A stretch of DNA of 9,752 bases from contig CAITAM010000041.1 in assembly GCA_903890265.1 (NCBI GenBank), positions 1 to 9,752 of the forward strand, in the 5' to 3' direction. The DNA comes from an uncultured Pseudomonadota bacterium (lineage in GTDB: Bacteria > Pseudomonadota > Gammaproteobacteria > Steroidobacterales > Steroidobacteraceae). Below are positions 5,317 through 9,752 of the stretch, one piece after another. How positions within the stretch are numbered: position 1 is the first letter of the stretch; every line of letters begins with the position of its first letter. Both the position numbers and the translations under genes were made by a program. The notes beneath the pieces were generated by a model. The model was not told where the DNA came from. It was given only the letters and a program-made list of their open reading frames with translations, and did no database searches.

Positions 5317-6441
5317 ATGGCCGACTTCCTGCCCTTCACCCGCCCCACGATCGACGAGGACATGATCAGCGCCGTCGGCGACGTCCTGCGCTCGGGATGG
5401 ATCACCACGGGCCCGCAGGTCGCGGCACTCGAGGCGGAGCTGGCCGCGTACATCGGCGGCAGCCGTCAGGTGCGCGTCGTGACCTCGGCCACGGGAGCGC
5501 TGGAAATCGCGCTCAAGGTGCTCGGCGTCGGTCCGGGCGACGAGGTGCTGGTGCCGGCGATGACCTTCGTCGCGACCGCCAACGTGGTGACCCGTCTCGG
5601 CGCCTCCGTGCGCTTCGTGGACGTGGGACTGCGGTCCCGGAACGCGACCGCCGCGGCGTTTGAAGCGGCGATCGGCCCGCGCACGAAGGCACTCATGCCG
5701 GTGCATTTCGCCGGCCTGCCAGTCGAGATGGATGCGGTCAATGCGCTCGCCGCGCGGCACGGCCTGCGCGTGGTCGAAGACGCGGCGCACGCCATCGGCA
5801 GCCGCCTCGGGGGGCGTCAGGTCGGCAGCTTCGGCGACATCGCCTGCTTCAGCTTCCACCCGAACAAGAACATGACCACGGTCGAGGGCGGCGCGCTCGT
5901 GTACGGCGACCCGGCGCTCAGCGGGCCGATCGAGGCCGAGCGCTGGCACGGTGGCATCAAGGACCCGGACGGCCAGGTCGACGTGATCTCCGCCGGCGGC
6001 AAATACAACCTGACCGACGTCGCCGCGGCCCTCGGGCGAGCCCAGCTTAAGCGTCTGGACGGCTTCAACGCCCGGCGCCGGGAGCTGATCGGCCGCTATT
6101 TCGAGCGGCTCGAACCGAGGCTTCCGTCTGACTGGCTGCCCGACCGCGGTGACGACGGGCACAGCTGGCATATCTTCGCGCCACTGCTGCCTTTTGCGGA
6201 TCTGGGTTATTCCCGCGTCGAGTTCATCCGCCGCATGAAGGAGCGCGGGCTCGGCGTCGGCATCCATTACCAGGCCGTACCGGCATTGAGCCTGTACCGC
6301 CAACTCGGCCATGATCCGGGGCGGTATCCCAACGCGGCGCGTATCGGGGCCGAGACCGTGACACTGCCCCTGTACCCGGCCATGACGATCGCCGACGTTG
6401 ACCGCGTCTGCGCCGCCGTGCTGGAACTGACCGGGCGCTAG
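5317..6441 (+). CDS. arnB: UDP-4-amino-4-deoxy-L-arabinose aminotransferase ArnB
   Basis: This is a 374-residue cytosolic PLP enzyme of the DegT/DnrJ/EryC1 family, close to the usual 380. It converts UDP-4-keto-pentose to UDP-L-Ara4N using glutamate as amino donor. The PLP lysine is Lys184 in SFHPNKNMTTVEGG, matching Lys188 of the Salmonella enzyme in position and context. Asp155 in VVEDAAHAIGS should bind the pyridine nitrogen, and SATGAL (57-62) should bind the phosphate. The N-terminus FLPFTRPTIDEDMI and the GWITTGPQV segment are typical of ArnB. GGAG (5305-5308) lies 8 nt before ATG 5317, and the gene starts 22 bp after arnT. Other sugar aminotransferases share this fold; the arn neighbours on both sides decide the call. 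Confidence 0.95.
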   Translation: MADFLPFTRPTIDEDMISAVGDVLRSGWITTGPQVAALEAELAAYIGGSRQVRVVTSATGALEIALKVLGVGPGDEVLVPAMTFVATANVVTRLGASVRFVDVGLRSRNATAAAFEAAIGPRTKALMPVHFAGLPVEMDAVNALAARHGLRVVEDAAHAIGSRLGGRQVGSFGDIACFSFHPNKNMTTVEGGALVYGDPALSGPIEAERWHGGIKDPDGQVDVISAGGKYNLTDVAAALGRAQLKRLDGFNARRRELIGRYFERLEPRLPSDWLPDRGDDGHSWHIFAPLLPFADLGYSRVEFIRRMKERGLGVGIHYQAVPALSLYRQLGHDPGRYPNAARIGAETVTLPLYPAMTIADVDRVCAAVLELTGR

Positions 6442-6450
6442 GAGCCAAGC

Positions 6451-7437
6451 ATGTCCACGAGCCCAAAACTGTCGATCGTCATCCCGGTCTACAACGAAGA
6501 AGACGTGCTGCCACAGCTCTTTGCCCGGCTTTACCCGGCCATGGATGCACTCGGCGCCAGCTACGAGATCCTCTTCGTCGACGACGGCAGCCGGGACCGC
6601 TCCGTCTTCATGCTGAAAGAGCAGTTCCAGAAGCGGCCGCACGAAACCCGCTGCGTGATACTGCAGACGAACTTCGGCCAGCATGCGGCGATCCTCGCCG
6701 GTTTCGAGCAGTCGCGAGGCGAGTACGTCGTGACGCTCGACGCCGACCTGCAGAATCCCCCCGAGGAAGTGCGCAAGCTGCTGCACGAGCTCGAGTCAGG
6801 CAGCGACTACGTCGGAACCTACCGCGCCGATCGCCATGACGTGTTCTGGCGCCGCGCGGCGTCCAAGATCATCAACGGCATCCGCGAGAAGATCACACCG
6901 ATCAAGATGACCGACCACGGCTGCATGCTGCGTGGCTACGCCCGGCCGGTGGTCAACGCGATCCTGTCGACGCGCGAGAGCGTCACGTTCATCCCGGCGC
7001 TCGCGGCGCTCTATTCCGCGCGGCCCGTTGAGATCGAGGTTGCGCACGAAGAGCGCGCGGCGGGCGTGTCGAAATACTCGCTGCGCAAACTCATCCGGCT
7101 GAACTTTGACCTGATGACCGGCTTCTCGCTGGTGCCGCTGCAGATTTTCTCGGCGTCCGGCGTGCTGCTCGCCTTCGTGTCGGCAGTGCTGTTCGTCCTG
7201 CTGGCGGTGCGACGCATCGTGCTGGGCCCGGAGGCCGAGGGACTCTTCACGCTGTTTGCGCTGGTCTTCTTCCTGCTCGGGATCATCCTGTTCGGCATCG
7301 GCCTGCTGGGTGAGTACGTCGGCCGGATCTACGTCCAGGTTCGGGAGCGGCCGCGGTTCCTGATCGCGACCGTCCTGGAGGACGGCCGCCTGCCCTCGAC
7401 GGTGACGCGCCGTGACCCGGAAGAGGCCACACGTTGA
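6451..7437 (+). CDS. arnC: Undecaprenyl-phosphate 4-deoxy-4-formamido-L-arabinose transferase ArnC
   Basis: This is a 328-residue family-2 (GT-A) glycosyltransferase anchored in the inner membrane; E. coli ArnC has 322 residues. It transfers formylated L-Ara4N from UDP to undecaprenyl phosphate on the cytosolic face. The catalytic domain starts LSIVIPVYNEEDVLPQL and has the nucleotide-binding FVDDGSRD (about 45-52). The metal-binding DADLQNPPEE has Asp97 and Asp99, and GCMLRGY and GVSKYSLRKL follow. Two membrane helices lie at about 230-252 and 265-288, then the family ending GLLGEYVGRIYVQVRERPRF. ATG 6451 has GGAG (6441-6444) at 6 nt spacing; its first G is the last base of the arnB stop. 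DPM1-like transferases are related, but the high identity in the DADLQNPPEE and GEY-GRIY segments and the operon context favour ArnC. Confidence 0.95.
   Translation: MSTSPKLSIVIPVYNEEDVLPQLFARLYPAMDALGASYEILFVDDGSRDRSVFMLKEQFQKRPHETRCVILQTNFGQHAAILAGFEQSRGEYVVTLDADLQNPPEEVRKLLHELESGSDYVGTYRADRHDVFWRRAASKIINGIREKITPIKMTDHGCMLRGYARPVVNAILSTRESVTFIPALAALYSARPVEIEVAHEERAAGVSKYSLRKLIRLNFDLMTGFSLVPLQIFSASGVLLAFVSAVLFVLLAVRRIVLGPEAEGLFTLFALVFFLLGIILFGIGLLGEYVGRIYVQVRERPRFLIATVLEDGRLPSTVTRRDPEEATR
7419..7426 (+). promoter_or_regulatory. Ribosome binding site for the TTG start of the formyltransferase
   Basis: GGAAGAGG lies inside the end of arnC, 7 nt before TTG 7434. The TTG shares its last two bases with the arnC stop (TTGA, 7434-7437), so the two genes are translationally coupled. 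The next possible starts would remove the first beta strand AVVFAYSEVG, so this site supports the TTG. Confidence 0.65.
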
Positions 7438-8351
7438 CCAGGGCAGTCGTCTTCGCGTACTCCGAAGTCGGGGCGCGCTGCCTCACCGTCCTTTACGAGG
7501 CGGGGATCGACGTGCCACTCGTGTGCACGCACGAGGACGACCCGGGCGAGACGCGCTGGTTCGCGAGCGTCGCGGACATCGCGCGCCAGCACGGCTCGGA
7601 AGTCACGGTCAACGAGCCCGCGACCCATCCGGCGCTCGCCAGCCGGATTGAGGCGCTGGCGCCTGATTTCGTGTTCTCCTTCTATTACCGGCGGATGCTG
7701 CCTCGTACCGTGCTCGCCGCACCGCGCCTCGGCGCGCTCAACATGCACGGATCACTGCTGCCACACTTTCGCGGCCGGGCGCCGGTGAATTGGGCCATCG
7801 TGCACGGCGCGACCGAAACCGGCGCGAGCCTGCACTACATGGTCGAGAAGCCCGACGCCGGCAATCTCGTCGACCAGGCGGCCGTCGCCATCGGTCCCGA
7901 CGACACCGCCGTCGAGGTCGCCGCGCGGGTCGCCGACGCGGCCGTCCTCGTGTTGCGCCGCAGTCTGCCGGCCCTGGTGGCCGGCACCGCGCCCTCGGTG
8001 CCGCTCGACCTCGCGAGAGGGTCCTATTTCGGGGGGCGCCGCCCGGCGGACGGCGAGTTTCAGTGGACCTGGGCCGCGTCGCGCATCCACAATCTGGTCC
8101 GGGCCGTTGCGCCGCCGTTTCCCGGGGCGTTCGCGAAACTTGGCGACGCCACCTTGCGCGTGCACCGGACGCGGCAGCTCCCCACGATCGCGTCCGGCGC
8201 GCCGCGACTTGAATGTGACGGACTGGCGCTCATCGCCGTATGCGGTGACGGCGGTCGCCTTGAACTGGTCGAGGCATGGCTCGGCGCGCAACCGCTCACG
8301 GTCGCGACCTTCGCCAGCCATTTTGGTAACGGGCCCGTAGGGCTCAGCTGA
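7434..8351 (+). CDS. arnA: UDP-L-Ara4N formyltransferase, stand-alone ArnA N-terminal domain
   Basis: This 305-residue cytosolic enzyme matches only the N-terminal half of the 660-residue E. coli ArnA. It formylates the 4-amino group of UDP-L-Ara4N using 10-formyl-tetrahydrofolate. The start AVVFAYSEVGARCL and FSFYYRRML resemble E. coli ArnA. The formyltransferase signature LNMHGSLLPHFRGRAPVNW holds the catalytic Asn103 and His105, and Asp141 lies in EKPDAGN. These correspond to N102, H104 and D140 of E. coli with a constant shift of one. The C-terminal subdomain has GRRPADGEFQW and IHNLVRAVAPPFPGAF (about 200-240). The start is TTG, overlapping the arnC stop by 4 bp. The protein ends with its own TGA where the E. 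coli linker would be, and the decarboxylase follows as a separate gene 19 bp on. Confidence 0.93.
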   Translation: MTRAVVFAYSEVGARCLTVLYEAGIDVPLVCTHEDDPGETRWFASVADIARQHGSEVTVNEPATHPALASRIEALAPDFVFSFYYRRMLPRTVLAAPRLGALNMHGSLLPHFRGRAPVNWAIVHGATETGASLHYMVEKPDAGNLVDQAAVAIGPDDTAVEVAARVADAAVLVLRRSLPALVAGTAPSVPLDLARGSYFGGRRPADGEFQWTWAASRIHNLVRAVAPPFPGAFAKLGDATLRVHRTRQLPTIASGAPRLECDGLALIAVCGDGGRLELVEAWLGAQPLTVATFASHFGNGPVGLS

Positions 8352-8370
8352 CACAGGCGGAAGATTAACG

Positions 8371-9420
8371 ATGAAGAAGATCCTGATTCTTGGTGTAAAT
8401 GGCTTTATTGGCCATCATCTGAGCCGCAAGATTCTCGCCGACACCGACTGGCAGATCTGGGGCATGGACATGCAGGACGACCGCGTGCGGCCGTTCATGG
8501 ATGATCCCCGCTTCCACTTCTTCGAAGGTGACATCACGATCAACCACGAGTGGGTCGAGTACCACATCCGCAAGTGCGATGTGATCCTGCCGCTGGTCGC
8601 CATCGCCACGCCGGCCACGTACGTCAAGGAGCCGCTGCGCGTCTTCGAGCTCGACTTCGAGGCCAACCTGCCACTGATCCGGCAGTGCGTGAAATACAAG
8701 AAACGGGTCATCTTCCCGTCGACCTCCGAGGTCTACGGCATGTGCGACGACAAGGAATTCCATCCGCAGTCGTCGAACCTCGTCCTCGGGCCGATCGAGA
8801 AGCAGCGCTGGATCTACTCCTGCAGCAAGCAGCTGCTCGATCGCATCATCTGGGCCTATGGCCAGCGCGACGGCCTCGACTTCACGCTCATCCGGCCCTT
8901 CAACTGGGTGGGATCGGGCCTCGATTCGCTCGCGACGGCAAAAGAGGGCAGCTCGCGTGTCGCGACCCAGTTCCTAGCCCACATCGCACGTGGCGAGGAC
9001 ATCAGCCTCGTCGACGGCGGGCGCCAGCGCCGCTGCTTCACCCACATCGACGACGGTATCGATGCGGTGATGCGGATCATCCGCAACGAGAATGGCGTCG
9101 CCTCCGGGCAGATCTACAACATCGGCAATCCGGGCAATGACTACTCGATCCGTCAGCTCGCGGAAATGATGATTGCGGTGGGCCAGCAGCACCCGGCGTA
9201 CTCGGCGCATGCCAAGGACGTGAAGATCAAGGACGTCGGCTCGGCCGAGTTCTACGGCAAGGGCTACGAGGACGTCCAGACCCGGGTACCGTGGATCGAG
9301 AACACCATGAAGGATCTCGGCTGGGCGCCGAAGGCTTCGATGGAGACGATCCTGAAGAGCGTTTTCGACGCCTACGCGGCCGAGGTGACGGCCGCCGGCC
9401 AGCTCCTCGACCGCCACTGA
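8371..9420 (+). CDS. arnA: UDP-glucuronate decarboxylase / UDP-4-keto-pentose synthase, stand-alone ArnA C-terminal type
   Basis: This 349-residue short-chain dehydrogenase-fold enzyme matches the C-terminal half of E. coli ArnA. It uses NAD+ to oxidise UDP-glucuronate at C4 and decarboxylate it to UDP-4-keto-pentose, the substrate of ArnB. The NAD site is GVNGFIG (8-14). Thr118-Ser119-Glu120 in PSTSEVYG, Tyr149-Lys153 in YSCSKQLL and Arg305 in DVQTRVPW match catalytic T432, S433, E434, Y463, K467 and R619 of E. coli at constant spacing. A stand-alone Ralstonia homologue is known as bifunctional UDP-4-keto-pentose/UDP-xylose synthase, so this protein may also release UDP-xylose. ATG 8371 has GGAAG (8359-8363) at 7 nt spacing, confirming a real separate gene. 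The frame differs from the formyltransferase. Confidence 0.94.
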   Translation: MKKILILGVNGFIGHHLSRKILADTDWQIWGMDMQDDRVRPFMDDPRFHFFEGDITINHEWVEYHIRKCDVILPLVAIATPATYVKEPLRVFELDFEANLPLIRQCVKYKKRVIFPSTSEVYGMCDDKEFHPQSSNLVLGPIEKQRWIYSCSKQLLDRIIWAYGQRDGLDFTLIRPFNWVGSGLDSLATAKEGSSRVATQFLAHIARGEDISLVDGGRQRRCFTHIDDGIDAVMRIIRNENGVASGQIYNIGNPGNDYSIRQLAEMMIAVGQQHPAYSAHAKDVKIKDVGSAEFYGKGYEDVQTRVPWIENTMKDLGWAPKASMETILKSVFDAYAAEVTAAGQLLDRH

Positions 9421-9433
9421 AACGACCGCTCCG

Positions 9434-9752
9434 TTGGCCGATATCGCGCTGAAGGTTGACGTCGATACGTTGCGCGGCACGCTGGAGGGCGTGCCGTGCC
9501 TCGTGTCGGTGCTCGCGGAATTCGGGGTCCGGGCGAGTTTTTACTTCAGCTTGGGCCCGGACCATACCGGCTGGGCGCTCAAACGGGTCTTCCGGCCGGG
9601 CTTCGTGCAGAAGGCCGTCCGTACCTCGGTACTCGAGCATTACGGCCTGAAGACGCTGATGTACGGCGTCCTGCTGCCGGGCCCCGACATCGGCCGCCGC
9701 GCGGGCGACGTGATGCGCTCTGTCGCGGCGGCCGGGCACGAGACCGGCATCC
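9434..9752 (+). CDS. arnD: 4-deoxy-4-formamido-L-arabinose-phosphoundecaprenol deformylase ArnD (3' end outside window)
   Basis: The first 106 codons of a NodB-type polysaccharide deacetylase are seen, and the frame is open to the window end. ArnD removes the formyl group from undecaprenyl-phosphate-linked L-Ara4N, which makes the ArnC step irreversible and frees the amine before export. The start ADIALKVDVDTLRGTLEGVP aligns with the E. coli ArnD N-terminus (DVDTFRGTREGVP, from memory). Asp9 and Asp11 are in the NodB motif-1 position and likely bind metal. SFYFSLGPDHTG, PGPDIGR and the final GHETGI also fit the family. The likely start is TTG 9434, 13 bp after the previous stop. No ATG or GTG occurs in frame nearby and no good Shine-Dalgarno is seen, so translation may depend on coupling. 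Confidence 0.9.
   Translation, partial: MADIALKVDVDTLRGTLEGVPCLVSVLAEFGVRASFYFSLGPDHTGWALKRVFRPGFVQKAVRTSVLEHYGLKTLMYGVLLPGPDIGRRAGDVMRSVAAAGHETGI

Noticed and set aside
5233..6786. 517-codon minus-strand open frame opposite arnB and arnC
   Set aside because: It spans two well-supported plus-strand genes and their gap, has no family-like motif, and follows from GC-skewed codon use.
8340..8371. Frameshift or sequencing error splitting a fused ArnA
   Set aside because: A ribosome site (GGAAG) and an ATG sit correctly in the gap, both proteins have natural ends, and stand-alone homologues are known.
1..9752. CRISPR arrays, tRNA or rRNA genes, insertion sequences, phage or toxin-antitoxin genes
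   Set aside because: No spaced direct repeats, cloverleaf sequence, transposase or integrase motif, or terminal inverted repeats were seen on either strand.

Overview
The window is a GC-rich, densely coding bacterial chromosome segment, and its gene content points to a Gram-negative proteobacterium. The evidence is a polymyxin-resistance (arn) operon, which acts on lipid A; a FixL/FixJ-type two-component pair; and CbpA with a sigma-32-like promoter. The stand-alone UDP-pentose synthase and formyltransferase in place of a fused ArnA recall Ralstonia/Burkholderia-type betaproteobacteria. A high-GC gammaproteobacterium is equally possible from sequence alone.

Layout. (1) Positions 1-2403, plus strand, signalling: the 3' part of a PAS/histidine kinase, a FixJ/NarL-type response regulator 1 nt downstream, a 116-bp gap with small inverted repeats, and a single-domain receiver protein lacking one metal-binding acid. 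(2) Positions 2365-3297, minus strand: cbpA, a DnaJ-class co-chaperone. It converges on the receiver gene with a 39-bp overlap and has a very good match to a sigma-32 heat-shock promoter. (3) Positions 3298-3617: a 320-bp divergent region holding that promoter, several palindromes, a possible 30-codon leader ORF, and a perfect 8-bp hairpin that closes on the start codon of arnT. (4) Positions 3618-9752, plus strand: arnT-arnB-arnC-arnA(formyltransferase)-UDP-pentose synthase (ArnA C-terminal type)-arnD. Gaps run from -4 to 22 bp, so this is almost certainly one operon; arnD runs off the window.

The arn genes work as one pathway. UDP-glucuronate is oxidatively decarboxylated to UDP-4-keto-pentose, transaminated by ArnB to UDP-L-Ara4N, N-formylated, transferred by ArnC to undecaprenyl phosphate and deformylated by ArnD. 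After flipping across the inner membrane, ArnT transfers L-Ara4N to lipid A, lowering its negative charge and its affinity for cationic peptides. UDP-glucose dehydrogenase (ugd) and an ArnE/ArnF-type flippase are not in the window.

Most genes belong to known families. The observations most worth a second look are the arnT leader (small Pro/Arg-rich ORF plus start-codon hairpin), the sigma-32-like cbpA promoter, the split ArnA, and the degenerate FixT-like receiver beside the FixLJ-like pair.
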